NCBI RefSeq assembly: GCF_022489065.1
Contig: NZ_JAKVTW010000003.1
Span: forward strand, 248,001-312,000
DNA: 64,000 bases
Direction of reading: 5' to 3'
DNA from: Vreelandella neptunia
GTDB lineage: Bacteria > Pseudomonadota > Gammaproteobacteria > Pseudomonadales > Halomonadaceae
The position numbers were made by a program, and so were the translations under genes. Shown piece by piece: positions 1-10,000 of this stretch; the first letter of the stretch is position 1, and each line of letters begins with the position of its first letter. The notes beneath the pieces are model-generated. The model searched no databases. It worked only from the letters and a program-made list of their open reading frames with translations, and was not told the DNA's origin.

Positions 1-814
1 TCCGAGCGGTCGAGTAGTCTTCCACCTCTAGCGCAAGGCGTGCTCTTACCAACCATAATGCTGCTGATTCAGGGTCAAGCAGCGCGACTTGATCAAGCCG
101 CCGCTGGGCAACGGCGGTATCGCCAAGGGCCGCCTCAATCAGGGCCGTGCCCAGCAGCACATCGCTGTGGTGCTCTAACTGATCAGCATTGGGCTGGGCT
201 AGGTGCGCGCGCAACTGCTGAGCTATTAATGTGAGTGGCGCTTCTTCAGCCACCGCGATTTCAGCAAAGGCGGTCAAATCGCCATGGCCACCTACTTCGA
301 CAATATCTAGACGCTGTTCAAGGCTGTCGAGCCAGTCACCCCGCTGGAGAGAAAAAGCCGCCAATAAGCGATTGGGCGCCTCTGCCTGCGGGGCTAGTTC
401 ACGCCAGCGAAGTGCTGAAGCCTCTATTAATGAGGTTTCATTGCCAAAGCGCGCAGCAAATGTTGCGCGTTCGGCAAGCGCTGGCTCGCGATAGCGCTGA
501 GCGGCCTCAAGATAGCCTTGGCTTGCAAGGCGATAATCGCCTCGTTGACCCGCCAGCTCAGCGCCAAGCAGCGTGCTCAGCCCCGCAGCGTCTAGACCAC
601 GGGTAATGGGTGGGGCGCCGCGCATTGGGTCATCGGCCCACGTGCCCAGGGGCCCGTCCTGCTGGCTAGGCGCGGACTGGCAGCCGCTAAGGAAAAGCGC
701 GGCGGCAACGGGTAGTAGCAGAGTCGAATGCCGTAAAGCAGAGCCCTGGAATGAAAAGCCCTGCAGTGTAAAGCCCACAATAGTAGAGCCCAGAAGTGTA
801 GAACGAGGTCGCAT
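1..814 (-). CDS. TPR-type lipoprotein, 3' end outside window
   Basis: The minus frame is open from an ATG at 814 to the window edge, so only the N-terminal ~271 residues are present. A hydrophobic stretch ends in a lipobox (LFLSGC, Cys about residue 45), which points to an outer-membrane or periplasmic lipoprotein. The mature part is alpha-helical and Ala/Leu/Arg-rich with repeated units such as LASQGYLEAAQR and LWLVRARLALE, typical of tetratricopeptide repeats. In Pseudomonas a TPR protein lies divergent to hemA in the same way, followed by lolB and ispE; that parallel is recalled knowledge. The lipobox is further from the start than usual, so an internal start (for example a GTG near 778) is possible. 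Confidence 0.75.
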   Translation of the reverse strand, partial: MRPRSTLLGSTIVGFTLQGFSFQGSALRHSTLLLPVAAALFLSGCQSAPSQQDGPLGTWADDPMRGAPPITRGLDAAGLSTLLGAELAGQRGDYRLASQGYLEAAQRYREPALAERATFAARFGNETSLIEASALRWRELAPQAEAPNRLLAAFSLQRGDWLDSLEQRLDIVEVGGHGDLTAFAEIAVAEEAPLTLIAQQLRAHLAQPNADQLEHHSDVLLGTALIEAALGDTAVAQRRLDQVALLDPESAALWLVRARLALEVEDYSTAR

Positions 815-917
815 GCGTCTCTCGATTAAGTGGCCGAATGCTCAGCATAGCGGCTTGCCTGCCTGCGGCAAAGTGGTGTGGGCCAGATGATAGCCTGCTG
901 TGATAGAATGTTCCTCC

Positions 918-946
918 TTGAAAAAGTGGCCTGCAATCTTTATGCA
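918..946 (+). promoter_or_regulatory. possible sigma-70 promoter for hemA
   Basis: TTGAAA (918-923), a 17-nt spacer and TATGCA (941-946) lie about 120 nt before hemA in the divergent hemA/TPR-lipoprotein region (815-1067). The -35 match is good and the -10 is weak. An alternative -10 (TAGAAT, 904-909) has no clear -35. I see nothing else in this 250-nt gap. Confidence 0.3.
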
Positions 947-1067
947 TACTTAAATGCATTGCTTGAGCCACGTCAAAGACCTGTGATAGCAAGCCCTAAT
1001 TGACGGTGCGGCCGCGTAAGACCAGCGGTCGACGAAAGTCCGACACACTAGCGAAGACGCATAACGC

Positions 1068-2381
1068 ATGACGCTTCTTGCCCTGGGAATAAATCATCGT
1101 ACTGCCAGCGTGGCCGTGCGTGAGCAGGTAGCTTTTTCACCAGCGCAGCTTGAAACCGCGTTGGCTGAATTGCGCAGCCTGCCACAAATCAGTGAAGCGG
1201 CGGTGCTATCGACCTGCAACCGCACGGAGCTTTACTGTGTCACGGATGCGGCTGGCGAACAGGCGGTACTGAATTGGCTCGGACGCTTTCATAATTTACG
1301 CGTCGATGAGCTAGCTCGCTGTGCCTACCATTATTTAGACAACGATGCCGCGCGCCATTTAATGCGTGTGGCCGTTGGCCTGGATTCTATGGTGCTGGGC
1401 GAACCACAAATTCTGGGTCAACTGAAAGACGCTTATCAACAGGCTAGAGAGTCAAAAGGCTTAGGTGGTGAGCTAGAGCGTCTCTTCCAGCACACCTTCG
1501 CTGTGGCCAAACAGGTACGTACTGAAACCGGTATCGGCAAAAATCCCGTTTCTGTGGCTTATGCCGCGGTCAGTATGGCTAGCCGTATTTTTGACGACTT
1601 CAGTCGTTCACGCGCGCTGCTGATTGGTGCTGGGGAAACCATTGAGCTGGTCGCTCGGCACTTGCATGAAGCCGGTGTTCGCCAGCTTACTGTCGCTAAC
1701 CGTACCCGCGAACGCGCCGAACTTGTGGCAGGCCCGCTGGGTGGCACGGCGATTACCCTGCAGGAAATTCCTGACGCCCTAGAGCATGCCGATATCGTCA
1801 TCTCTTCCACCGCGGCCCCGCTGCCTATCCTCGGGAAAGGCATGGTTGAGCGGGCGCTCAAAAAGCGTCGCCATCGGCCGGTCTTCATGGTCGATATCGC
1901 CGTTCCGCGTGATATCGAGCCTGAAGTGGGCGACCTAGCCGATGTGTTCCTCTACACCGTTGACGATTTAGAAGAGGTGATTCAAGAGAATCGCCGTCAT
2001 CGTCAAGTTGCAGCTGATCAAGCGGAGTCGCTGATTGAGCACGGCGTGGGCAGTTGGCAGCATGAGCGACGCATTCGCAACGGTGGAGAGTTGATTCGTG
2101 ACTATCGCCAGCATGGCGAAGCGCTGCGCGATCTCTCACGAGACCAGGCGCTTGAACGGCTGGCGCGCGGTGAAGACCCTGCTAAAGTCATTGAACGGTT
2201 GGCGCATCAGTTGACTAATCGCCTGCTGCACCAGCCGACTCAAGCCATACGCGATGCCGCATCAGAAGAGCATCATGCACTGCTGGATGCCGCACCGCGC
2301 CTGCTGCTGCCTATAAAACCTGCCTTTGAAACCACGCCTGCGCCCCCGGCTAACCGCCAGAAGGATGATACGCCCGCATGA
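1068..2381 (+). CDS. hemA: Glutamyl-tRNA reductase HemA
   Basis: Reduces glutamyl-tRNA(Glu) with NADPH to glutamate-1-semialdehyde, the first committed step of C5 tetrapyrrole (heme) synthesis in the cytoplasm. The 437-residue length is normal. The N-terminus ([15 protein letters not shown]) and the [10 protein letters not shown] block with the catalytic Cys near residue 50 are diagnostic, as is [16 protein letters not shown] Rossmann NADPH-binding segment ([16 protein letters not shown]) follows, then the C-terminal dimerisation helix. It overlaps prfA by 4 nt (ATGA), giving the conserved hemA-prfA-prmC operon in which translation termination genes are co-transcribed with heme synthesis. Confidence 0.97.
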   Translation: MTLLALGINHRTASVAVREQVAFSPAQLETALAELRSLPQISEAAVLSTCNRTELYCVTDAAGEQAVLNWLGRFHNLRVDELARCAYHYLDNDAARHLMRVAVGLDSMVLGEPQILGQLKDAYQQARESKGLGGELERLFQHTFAVAKQVRTETGIGKNPVSVAYAAVSMASRIFDDFSRSRALLIGAGETIELVARHLHEAGVRQLTVANRTRERAELVAGPLGGTAITLQEIPDALEHADIVISSTAAPLPILGKGMVERALKKRRHRPVFMVDIAVPRDIEPEVGDLADVFLYTVDDLEEVIQENRRHRQVAADQAESLIEHGVGSWQHERRIRNGGELIRDYRQHGEALRDLSRDQALERLARGEDPAKVIERLAHQLTNRLLHQPTQAIRDAASEEHHALLDAAPRLLLPIKPAFETTPAPPANRQKDDTPA

Positions 2382-3466
2382 AAGAGACTTTGCGCCAACG
2401 CTTAGACAGCTTTACAGAACGTTTTGAAGAGCTGGCAATGCTGCTGTCGGATCCTGAAGTGATTAATAACCAGCAGCGCTTTCGTGACTATTCACGAGAA
2501 TATTCTGAGCTAGAAGAGCTGGTAGCCGCTTGGCAGCGTTATCGTGATATCGAAACCAATATGCAGGAAGCCGAGCAGCTCAGCCACGATAGCGACGCTG
2601 ATATGCGCGAGTTGGCGGAGATGGAGCTTAGCGAAGGGCGCGAACGGTTAACCGAGCTAGATACCGAACTTAAACGCCTACTGGTACCTAAAGACCCCGA
2701 TGATGGGCGTGGGGTGTTTTTGGAAGTACGTGCCGGTACAGGGGGTGACGAAGCCGCCATCTTTGCTGGTGATCTGTTTCGTATGTACTCCCGCTATGCT
2801 GAAAAACGCGGTTGGCGGGTCGAGATTGTCAGCGCCAGTCATGGCGAGCAGGGCGGCTACAAAGAGATTATTTCCCGCGTCAAAGGCGATGGCGTTTACG
2901 CCCAGCTAAAATTTGAGTCTGGCGCCCACCGCGTACAGCGCGTACCGGCGACCGAATCACAGGGCCGCATTCACACCTCTGCCTGCACCGTGGCGGTCAT
3001 GCCTGAAGTCGAGGATGTGGGTGATATTGATATCAACTCAGCCGATTTACGCGTCGATACCTATCGTTCCAGCGGGGCTGGCGGCCAGCACGTAAATACC
3101 ACCGATTCCGCGATCCGCATTACCCACCTACCAACCGGCGTGGTAGTGGAGTGCCAGGAAGAGCGTAGCCAGCACAAAAACCGTGCCAAAGCGATGTCCC
3201 TGCTGGCGGCTAAGCTCAAGCGCAACGCGGTAGATTCCCAGCGTCAGGAACAGGCCGATGCGCGCCGTTCGTTGGTGGGTTCTGGGGATCGAAGTGAGCG
3301 AATTCGCACTTATAATTTCCCCCAAGGGAGAATTACCGATCACCGCATTAATTTGACCTTATATAAACTCAACGAAGTGGTCAGCGGCGAGCAGTTGGAC
3401 GACGTCATCAACCCGCTGATTCACGAGTACCAAGCGGAACAGCTCTCAGCCCTTCAGGACGCCTAA
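2378..3466 (+). CDS. prfA: Peptide chain release factor 1
   Basis: Class I release factor that reads UAA and UAG in the ribosomal A site and triggers peptidyl-tRNA hydrolysis. The protein has 362 residues, normal for RF1. The codon-recognition PxT motif appears as PATE (in [11 protein letters not shown]), marking RF1 rather than RF2, and the universal GGQ motif sits in [10 protein letters not shown]. The start overlaps the hemA stop by 4 nt and the stop overlaps the prmC start, so the three genes are translationally coupled. PrmC, encoded next, methylates the Gln of this GGQ motif. Confidence 0.97.
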   Translation: MKETLRQRLDSFTERFEELAMLLSDPEVINNQQRFRDYSREYSELEELVAAWQRYRDIETNMQEAEQLSHDSDADMRELAEMELSEGRERLTELDTELKRLLVPKDPDDGRGVFLEVRAGTGGDEAAIFAGDLFRMYSRYAEKRGWRVEIVSASHGEQGGYKEIISRVKGDGVYAQLKFESGAHRVQRVPATESQGRIHTSACTVAVMPEVEDVGDIDINSADLRVDTYRSSGAGGQHVNTTDSAIRITHLPTGVVVECQEERSQHKNRAKAMSLLAAKLKRNAVDSQRQEQADARRSLVGSGDRSERIRTYNFPQGRITDHRINLTLYKLNEVVSGEQLDDVINPLIHEYQAEQLSALQDA

Positions 3467-4326
3467 TGTCCCTTGATGCGCTGCTAAAGCAGGCTTCCCA
3501 GCGATTACACGCGGCGGGATCGACCTCGCCGCGTATCGATGCCGAAGTGCTGCTGTGCCATGTACTCGAGCGGGACCGTACCTGGCTTTACACCTGGGGC
3601 GATAAGATGTGTTCGCCCCAAGAGCATACCCTTTTTGATGCACTCATTGACGCACGTGTTCAGGGCACCCCTGTCGCCTACCTGACCGGCGAGCGCGAAT
3701 TTTGGGGGCTGCGCCTGGCGACGTCACCCAATACGTTAATTCCCCGACCCGATACCGAAACGCTGGTCGAGCTTGCCCTTGCGCGAGCGTCAAACCCCAC
3801 TGGCCGACTGCTTGACCTTGGAACGGGCACTGGTGCCATCGCGTTGGCGTTTGCCAGCGAGCAGCCCGGCTGGAAAGTACTCGGCGTGGACGTGCGTGAA
3901 GAGGCGGTCAAGCTGGCAACACATAACGCGCAGGCCTTAGGCATTGGGAACGCGCGTTTTTTAGAGAGTGACTGGTTTGGCGTGCTGGAAAGCTATGATG
4001 GGATAGGCACGCTTTTCGATATCATTGTTAGTAACCCTCCTTATCTTGCTGCCGATGATCCGCACCTCGCCGAAGGGGATGTTCGTTTTGAGCCTCGCTC
4101 AGCGCTCGTTGCAAAAGCTGATGGCATGGCTGATTTATTGCACTTGGTACATTCCGCTCGGGACTATTTATCAGCGTCTGGCTGGCTGCTACTGGAACAC
4201 GGTTATACCCAAGCCGGTATGGTCCGCATGGCACTTGGTAGCGCTGGTTATCAGAACGTTGAAAGTGTTCGTGACCTGGGGGCGAATGAACGGGTTACTC
4301 TAGGTCGCCTAATAACAGCCACTTAA
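3466..4326 (+). CDS. prmC: Release factor glutamine methyltransferase PrmC
   Basis: Transfers a methyl group from S-adenosylmethionine to the GGQ glutamine of RF1 and RF2, raising termination efficiency. The protein has 286 residues, with an N-terminal helical substrate-binding domain and a Rossmann methyltransferase domain. SAM-binding motif I is LLDLGTGTGAIALAF and the catalytic NPPY motif is in IIVSNPPYLAADD. The ATG overlaps the prfA stop (TAATG). This is the last gene of the hemA operon; the 160-nt gap that follows contains no gene, and no strong terminator was recognised. Confidence 0.96.
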   Translation: MSLDALLKQASQRLHAAGSTSPRIDAEVLLCHVLERDRTWLYTWGDKMCSPQEHTLFDALIDARVQGTPVAYLTGEREFWGLRLATSPNTLIPRPDTETLVELALARASNPTGRLLDLGTGTGAIALAFASEQPGWKVLGVDVREEAVKLATHNAQALGIGNARFLESDWFGVLESYDGIGTLFDIIVSNPPYLAADDPHLAEGDVRFEPRSALVAKADGMADLLHLVHSARDYLSASGWLLLEHGYTQAGMVRMALGSAGYQNVESVRDLGANERVTLGRLITAT

Positions 4327-4488
4327 ACTCATTGAGTACAAACAACAGCGCTAATTTTATAACCGCCGCCAATTCTCAAGCGCGGATGTTGATAGGCTAC
4401 ATTAATAACTAACTGATTGATTAGAATTTGTATATAAATGGTCTGCTTACTCAGCGCCATTGAGTACAACCTTTAGCAAGGGGCTCGC

Positions 4489-5004
4489 ATGAAGGACTCT
4501 GGCATGAAACCTAAAAATAGAACGCTGGACCGTATCGACCTTAAAATCCTGCGCTGCTTGCAGGAGAATGCACGTATTTCCTACGTAGATTTGGCCTCGG
4601 AAGTGGGCTTATCCACAACCCCTTGCCTTGAGCGCGTCAAACGCTTGGAAAAGGCCGGTATTATCCGAGGCTATCAGGCAATTCTCGATCCGCGTGCCTT
4701 AAAGGCCAATTTATTAGTCTTTGTCGAAATCAGTTTAGAAACACAATCGCCCGCCGTATTTGATGAATTCCGGCGTGCCGTTGAGAAACTACCCCAGATT
4801 CAAGAGTGTCATTTAGTATCAGGTCAGTTTGACTACATTTTAAAGTGCCGAATCCCTGAAATGGCCGCCTATCGTCAACTCTTGGGCGATGTAGTGTTAA
4901 CGCTTCCCGGGGTAAAAGAGTCGAAAAGCTATGTGGTAATGGAAGAGGTGAAAGAGAGCTTCAATTTGCACATCCCCGCTTTCGAGGAATTTGAGGATAA
5001 GTAA
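4489..5004 (+). CDS. lrp: Leucine-responsive regulatory protein Lrp
   Basis: Lrp/AsnC-family global regulator of amino-acid metabolism. At 171 residues it is close to E. coli Lrp. The N-terminal winged HTH (DRIDLKILRCLQ, then GLSTTPCLERVKRLEKAG) and the C-terminal RAM ligand-binding domain share long blocks with E. coli Lrp as recalled (LVFVEI, IQECHLVSG, YVVMEEVK). The ATG at 4489 has AAGGGG 5 nt upstream and is preferred over the ATG at 4504. It lies between prmC and moeB, which are neighbours in Pseudomonas, so it may have been inserted there; that is inference. Confidence 0.9.
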   Translation: MKDSGMKPKNRTLDRIDLKILRCLQENARISYVDLASEVGLSTTPCLERVKRLEKAGIIRGYQAILDPRALKANLLVFVEISLETQSPAVFDEFRRAVEKLPQIQECHLVSGQFDYILKCRIPEMAAYRQLLGDVVLTLPGVKESKSYVVMEEVKESFNLHIPAFEEFEDK

Positions 5005-5008
5005 GCCA

Positions 5009-5764
5009 ATGATGGACGATCAGGCGCTGCTGCGCTATAGCCGCCAAATCATGCTGCCCGAAGTGGATATCGAAGGGCAAGAGCGCCTGCAATCTGCCCA
5101 TGCATTGATTATTGGTGCTGGTGGTCTGGGGTCGCCGGCGGCGCTCTATTTAGCGGCAGCAGGGGTAGGCCGTATTACGATTGCTGATGCCGACCACGTA
5201 GAGCTTTCCAATCTTCAGCGCCAAATAGCGCATCAGCAGAAAAGCGTAGGTTTGAATAAAGCGCTCTCTGCTCAGGCCAGCATGCAAGCACTTAATCCAC
5301 ATTGTGAGATCGTGGCGTTAGACAAGCATCTAGAGGGTGATGAGCTGGGGCGCTTAGTGGCTTCAGCGTATGTGGTGCTGGACTGCACGGATCGCTTTTC
5401 AAGCCGTTATGCGGTCAACGCCGCTTCACAGAAGGCCGGGATCCCGCTGATTTCCGGTGCCGCCATTCGTTTCTCAGGACAGCTGGCCGTGTTTGATCCC
5501 CGAAATGCCGCTTCCCCTTGCTACGCCTGCCTTTATCCACCTGATGATAGTGGCGACGAAGCCCTCAGTTGCGCAGAAAGTGGGGTGATGGCGCCATTGG
5601 TAGGCTTAATCGGCTGCTTTCAGGCAGTCGAGGCGTTTAAGCTGCTTAGCGGTGCTGGGACTGCCCATCAGGGGTTATCCACATTTGACGGGCTCATTGG
5701 TCAGTGGCGGCATTTTCAAGTCCCCCGTGATCCCGCCTGTCCCGTATGTGCTCAGTTCCGTTAG
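5009..5764 (+). CDS. moeB: MoeB/ThiF-type adenylyltransferase
   Basis: E1-like enzyme that adenylates the C-terminal Gly of a sulfur-carrier protein (MoaD for molybdopterin synthase, or ThiS). The ATP-binding GAGGLGSPAALYLAAAGVG and the DADHVELSNLQRQ block are typical. Two zinc-binding pairs are visible (CYAC near residue 170 and CPVC near the C-terminus). The length is ~251 residues from the ATG at 5009; a TTG at 4991 would extend it into lrp and is less likely. The hemA-prfA-prmC neighbourhood favours MoeB, but ThiF cannot be excluded from sequence alone. Confidence 0.85.
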   Translation: MMDDQALLRYSRQIMLPEVDIEGQERLQSAHALIIGAGGLGSPAALYLAAAGVGRITIADADHVELSNLQRQIAHQQKSVGLNKALSAQASMQALNPHCEIVALDKHLEGDELGRLVASAYVVLDCTDRFSSRYAVNAASQKAGIPLISGAAIRFSGQLAVFDPRNAASPCYACLYPPDDSGDEALSCAESGVMAPLVGLIGCFQAVEAFKLLSGAGTAHQGLSTFDGLIGQWRHFQVPRDPACPVCAQFR

Positions 5765-5779
5765 ACGTTTAGATACCAC

Positions 5780-6364
5780 TTACGCTTCGGTTTGATCATG
5801 CTGAGCAGCGGGGCTCTTATTAGCGGCAGGTTTGTCTGTGGTTGTTTTTGGAGCGGCAGAGCCTGACGTGCTGCTCAGAGTTGATGATGTTTTGGTGCTG
5901 ACTGAACCATCGTTAAAAGCGCTTTTTAGCACGTCGTTGTCAGGGTTCATATCGATGCTGCCGTGGAACGTGCTGCCATCTTCCAGCACCAGACACGGAG
6001 CAATAATGGTGCCTGAGACTTTAGCTCCTTTATGAATGGTCGCGCGGTGAAGTGCCACTAGGTTACCGTTTACCTCGCCTGACACATGCAGTGTGTGGGC
6101 AAAAACATCACCTTTAATATAACCATTAGCGCCCAGTGTCACCGTGTGCTGTTTACAAGTGATGATGCCGCTGACGCGTCCCTCTACAGTCAAGTCTTCA
6201 TCACTATTAATATCGCCCTCTACTTGCGTGTTACTACCGATAACGGAGAGGCTTGAACGTGCACTGTTGTTTGACGGGGGTGGAGACGATGATGAACGGG
6301 GCTCGGCCGCGATCAACGTCGCCGCTTTATTCTCTGTTGAGGCATTCTTTGCTTTGTTAAACAT
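5780..6364 (-). CDS. Bactofilin (polymer-forming cytoskeletal protein)
   Basis: A 194-residue protein with low-complexity Ser/Thr/Ala-rich ends flanking a central right-handed beta-helix domain of the bactofilin family (DUF583). The region around residues 40-140 has the short repeated beta strands expected (SVIGSNTQVEGDI, LTVEGRVSGII, GYIKGDVFAHTLHVSGEVNGN). Bactofilins self-assemble into filaments without nucleotides and act in cell shape, polarity or envelope synthesis. It has no membrane segment, so it is predicted cytoplasmic. It is divergent from a second, membrane-anchored bactofilin-like gene at 6570, suggesting co-assembly. Confidence 0.9.
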   Translation of the reverse strand: MFNKAKNASTENKAATLIAAEPRSSSSPPPSNNSARSSLSVIGSNTQVEGDINSDEDLTVEGRVSGIITCKQHTVTLGANGYIKGDVFAHTLHVSGEVNGNLVALHRATIHKGAKVSGTIIAPCLVLEDGSTFHGSIDMNPDNDVLKSAFNDGSVSTKTSSTLSSTSGSAAPKTTTDKPAANKSPAAQHDQTEA

Positions 6365-6569
6365 TGGGTGACTCCTGTTGAAAGACCCCGAGCGCTCAAT
6401 GGGCGCACGTTAAACACTAAAAATTTCCATCTAGCACTTTAATCTGCTTACTTGCTTAACAAAGCTTGGAGTTAAGCCGAGTGAGGGTGCCTATTCGCGC
6501 TGCCGAACACACCTTAGAGGGCGTATAACGTTAGCTGGACAACCACCTCTGAGGCGATAGGGTAGCGGC

Positions 6570-7145
6570 ATGGGCATTCAAGCATGGTTTATTATTCTAG
6601 GCGTTGGTGCCATGACGCTGATTGTATTGGACGGCAAGCGGTGTAAGAGAAAACAGCGTGTTTCTGGTGTGTCCGTACCGCCGCAACACCTCTCTGCCGT
6701 CAGTGCTTCACCTGTGCATAGCGAATTCCATAAAGAGATTTCACCGCTGGAAGCGTTTACTGCTGCAGAGGGGGAGTCCGTCTTAGACCATCGCCACCAG
6801 GGCAGCCGGATTGGGGTAGCGACGCATATTGCAGGCAGAGTAATCGCTGACGAACCGGTGCTTATTAAAGGCCGCGTAACGGGAACGGTGATTGCTCCTA
6901 ACCACACGGTGACAGTGACATCCACCGGCTATGTAACGTCTTATTTGGAAGGGAATCGTGTCGATATTGATGGCCACGTGGAGGGCGTCCTTAAAGCCAA
7001 CACCAAGGCCACGCTACTAGCGTGTGCACGAATACAAGGTGTGATCGAAGCGCCACGGTTGGAGTGTGTAGCGGGCGCGTGGCTAAACGTTGAGGTTGCT
7101 CAGCAAGCTGCTCGTAACCGACCAAAAGTGGCGATGGTGTCTTAA
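6570..7145 (+). CDS. Bactofilin-domain protein with ZipA-like N-terminal anchor
   Basis: A 191-residue protein. Residues 1-25 form one hydrophobic segment ending in a charged DGKRCKRKQR patch. This resembles the start of gammaproteobacterial ZipA proteins (short N-out helix, then DG-R/K-rich motif) as I recall them. Residues ~85-185 are bactofilin-like beta-helix strands (HIAGRVIADEPVLIKGRVTGT, VTSTGYVTSYLEGN, VDIDGHVEGVLKA). It lacks the ZipA C-terminal FtsZ-binding domain. It is probably an inner-membrane-tethered bactofilin partnering the soluble one encoded divergently. The 205-nt divergent gap holds the promoters for both; none stands out. Confidence 0.8.
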   Translation: MGIQAWFIILGVGAMTLIVLDGKRCKRKQRVSGVSVPPQHLSAVSASPVHSEFHKEISPLEAFTAAEGESVLDHRHQGSRIGVATHIAGRVIADEPVLIKGRVTGTVIAPNHTVTVTSTGYVTSYLEGNRVDIDGHVEGVLKANTKATLLACARIQGVIEAPRLECVAGAWLNVEVAQQAARNRPKVAMVS

Positions 7146-7271
7146 AGACGATGATGGCTCTTTACCCTACGCATTATACAAACGTCTAAAATCACTCCAA
7201 ATCGTTTCAGTTGGTCTGACCCTCGCCGATACCTAATTGAATGACTTATAAATGAAAAAGGGATCAACGGG

Positions 7272-8951
7272 ATGAAGCACCTCTCTATTAAATGGAGCCT
7301 GACTGCCGCGTTAGCCTTGCTGGTGCTTATGATTGGGTTGATAAGTGCGCTTGGTTTCTATGCAAATCACAACAGCTCTCAAGCACTTGAGGAGCTGACA
7401 GACACTAACGTACGGCTCACGAACTTAGCCAACCGTACACAAGTACACTCTCTTAGAGCACAAACCTTCCTAGACCGTTCGGCTAGTTTTAGTACACAAG
7501 GTAACCCAGAAAAAGGGCAAGAGAGTCTCGCCATGGCCGCCGAGGCCGTCGCTGCCGCAGAGACGCGTTTTAATGAGTTTCGAGCTTTACCTATCGATCC
7601 CGAAGGCACGCTTGCGCCACATCGCGAGGCGATTATCAGCGCTTATGAAGCCTTTGTGACAGAGGGTATTTCCCCATTGCTAGAGGCTGCTCCTTTTCAA
7701 ATTCAGCGTAGGCAGGAGGAGTTAGGGGTATTAAGTGCGGATCTGGATGTGGCAATGAGTGGATTTATTGCCTATACCGAAGGCCGAGGCGCTAGTGTCC
7801 TTCAACAGGTGAACCACTTAGCCACTGTGATTGGTGTTATTGCTATCACCCTGCTAGTGATATCACTCATGGCGGCGGTTGCCATCAGGTGGGCAATGAT
7901 GCGTAGCGTTGTAAGGCCATTGCGGGATGCCAGTGAACATTTCGCTCGGATTGCCGATGGCGACCTAACGGGGCACATTGAAAATCGTGGCCGTAATGAA
8001 ATTGGCCAGTTGTTCAGTGGGCTAGCGGCTATGCAGGAGAAATTAAAGCAGCTGGTTATTTCCTTACGTGGCAGTAGTGAGCGAGTTTTCAGTGGTGCGG
8101 GTGATATTTCTTCGGGAAGCCAGGATCTTTCCTCGCGCACTGAGCAACAGGCGTCAGCACTGCAACAAACTGCCTCCAGCATGGAAGAGATGTCGACCAC
8201 CGTGAGTAAAAATGCTGAAACGGCCCAAGAAGCTGACCAGCTTTCGGTCGCGGCATCACAGTCTGCTGAGTCAGGTGGTGAAGAGGTAGAGCGGACGGTG
8301 CAACTCATGCGCGAGATTGCCGCCAGCGCAAGCCAGGTCAACGATATTATTGGCGTGATTGATTCAATTGCCTTCCAAACCAACATTTTGGCACTTAATG
8401 CGTCGGTTGAGGCCGCCCGTGCAGGTGAGCAAGGCCGAGGCTTTGCGGTAGTCGCCAGCGAAGTGCGTTCATTAGCAACGCGCAGTGCAGATTCTGCCAA
8501 AGAGATACGTAGTTTGATTGAGCAAACTACCACGAAAATTAACGGTGGAGCTGAGCAAGCAGAGCGCAGTGGGCAGACGATTCATAAAACGGTAGACGCC
8601 ATTCACCAGGTCACAACGTTAATGGGTGAAATTTCGACGGCAACCCGGGAGCAGAATAGTGGCATTGAGCAGATCAACGCGGCCCTTACTGAAATGGATT
8701 CTGTGACCCAGCAAAATGCTACGCTCGTTCAACAAACCAGTTCCGCCGCCAGTGCTTTAGAAGAACAGGCCCGCGAACTAGCCGATTTGATGGCTACTTT
8801 CCGCCTTGATGAGAGTGCAGCCAGCAGTGTTGCGCTAACACACAAACATGCCACGCAAGAGCAAGAAGCTGATAAACGCGCTGAATCAGCACCCCGCCAG
8901 CAAACGACGCCAAGCCAAAAGGCCACGGTTGACGAATGGGATGAGTTTTAA
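7272..8951 (+). CDS. Methyl-accepting chemotaxis protein
   Basis: Transmembrane chemoreceptor of 559 residues. TM1 is at about 9-29, followed by a periplasmic four-helix-bundle-type ligand domain (~30-185), TM2 at about 187-207, a HAMP domain (~210-265) and a cytoplasmic coiled-coil signalling domain. The highly conserved hairpin tip is present ([20 protein letters not shown], then [15 protein letters not shown]). The C-terminus ends in DEWDEF, an xWxxF pentapeptide like those that tether CheR/CheB. The ligand is unknown. No che genes are nearby. Confidence 0.95.
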   Translation: MKHLSIKWSLTAALALLVLMIGLISALGFYANHNSSQALEELTDTNVRLTNLANRTQVHSLRAQTFLDRSASFSTQGNPEKGQESLAMAAEAVAAAETRFNEFRALPIDPEGTLAPHREAIISAYEAFVTEGISPLLEAAPFQIQRRQEELGVLSADLDVAMSGFIAYTEGRGASVLQQVNHLATVIGVIAITLLVISLMAAVAIRWAMMRSVVRPLRDASEHFARIADGDLTGHIENRGRNEIGQLFSGLAAMQEKLKQLVISLRGSSERVFSGAGDISSGSQDLSSRTEQQASALQQTASSMEEMSTTVSKNAETAQEADQLSVAASQSAESGGEEVERTVQLMREIAASASQVNDIIGVIDSIAFQTNILALNASVEAARAGEQGRGFAVVASEVRSLATRSADSAKEIRSLIEQTTTKINGGAEQAERSGQTIHKTVDAIHQVTTLMGEISTATREQNSGIEQINAALTEMDSVTQQNATLVQQTSSAASALEEQARELADLMATFRLDESAASSVALTHKHATQEQEADKRAESAPRQQTTPSQKATVDEWDEF

Positions 8952-8968
8952 GTCTTAGCTAAATAAAA

Positions 8969-9003
8969 GCCGCCGAGGTACATATAGTCTCATCGGCGGC
9001 TTT
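8969..9003. terminator. Bidirectional rho-independent terminator
   Basis: GCCGCCGA (8969-8976) pairs with TCGGCGGC (8993-9000). TTT follows on the plus strand and a T-rich run (TTTTATTT) on the minus strand. It sits between the convergent chemoreceptor and methyltransferase genes, so it can serve both, with the better tail on the minus strand. Confidence 0.8.
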
Positions 9004-9027
9004 AAACGCTTATTTGTTTAAAAGCTT

Positions 9028-9795
9028 TTATGCGCGTGCTGAAACGCGCAGGCGTACATAATCGGCCGTCCAGTTTCCTTGCTCATCACGTAGGCTGTGG
9101 CCTAGCAGCGTTAAGGTATTTTCCAGCACGGCCTCACGTACGTCTTCATCAAGCCCATGTAAAAACGGGCTGGCAAAGGTTTCGAGCCATCCAATCATGC
9201 CGGTGGGTAGGGGGGTAGGGCGAGGAATCAACTCAATGCTTTCTACTTTAAACCCCACCGTTTCCAGCATGCCAGCGTACTCATGTGGAGTAGGAAAGTA
9301 CCAAGGATGACGGCCTCGAGCGCTAATGCCACGGAATTGAAGGGCCGCAATTAGCGCTGTGCAAATAGCAGCGACGTTGCCATGACCACCGAACTCGGCC
9401 ACAAACCGCCCCCCCGGCTTTAAAGCACGCTTAACGCCTGCTAAAACAGCCTGAGGGTCAAGCATCCAGTGCAGAGCCGCATTGCTAAATACAGCATCGA
9501 ACTCATGGTCGAAAGGCAGTTGATGGCCATCGACCACACGTGCAGTAATACCACGCTGACGTGCCGCCGTTACCATCTCTTCAGAAGCATCGATCCCAAG
9601 AACATCAGCCCCTAACTGTACTAAGCGCTCTGTCAACGAGCCATCGCCACAGCCAAGATCCAAAATGCGTTCACCGGATTGAGGCGCTAACAGTTTAACG
9701 ACTTCGCTGCCTAGTTTAGGTACGAAATTAGCATTTTGGGCGTAGTCGCTGGCATTCCACTCTTGCCCTGGTGCGTTTTGAGAGATATTGGTCAT
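9028..9795 (-). CDS. Class I SAM-dependent methyltransferase, Tam-like
   Basis: A 255-residue soluble methyltransferase. SAM motif I is ILDLGCGDGSLTERLVQLGA, followed by the acidic LGIDASEEMV and the motif FDAVFSNAALHWMLD. The overall pattern, including the W near the end of motif IV, resembles trans-aconitate 2-methyltransferase and related small-molecule methyltransferases. The substrate cannot be fixed from sequence. It stands alone, convergent to the chemoreceptor. Confidence 0.85.
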   Translation of the reverse strand: MTNISQNAPGQEWNASDYAQNANFVPKLGSEVVKLLAPQSGERILDLGCGDGSLTERLVQLGADVLGIDASEEMVTAARQRGITARVVDGHQLPFDHEFDAVFSNAALHWMLDPQAVLAGVKRALKPGGRFVAEFGGHGNVAAICTALIAALQFRGISARGRHPWYFPTPHEYAGMLETVGFKVESIELIPRPTPLPTGMIGWLETFASPFLHGLDEDVREAVLENTLTLLGHSLRDEQGNWTADYVRLRVSARA

Positions 9796-10000
9796 GTCGG
9801 CTTCCTGGCGTCGTTATTATTCCATCAAGGGGCAGTCACAAGCGTATAGCCATAGCAGTATAGCTTGCCGAAGGCTAACTTATTAGATAGACAATGAAAT
9901 TCTAATAAATAACAGTGATATTACCTATTTTTATCTAGACTGTTTTGCTAACTGTGAGCAGCGTGCGTGGCGTATTTAACAATACCAATGGAGGGTGTTA

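Noticed and set aside
7802..8533. Long antisense ORF (243 codons) within the chemoreceptor gene
   Set aside because: It is a shadow of the conserved signalling domain on the other strand; the protein looks like no family.
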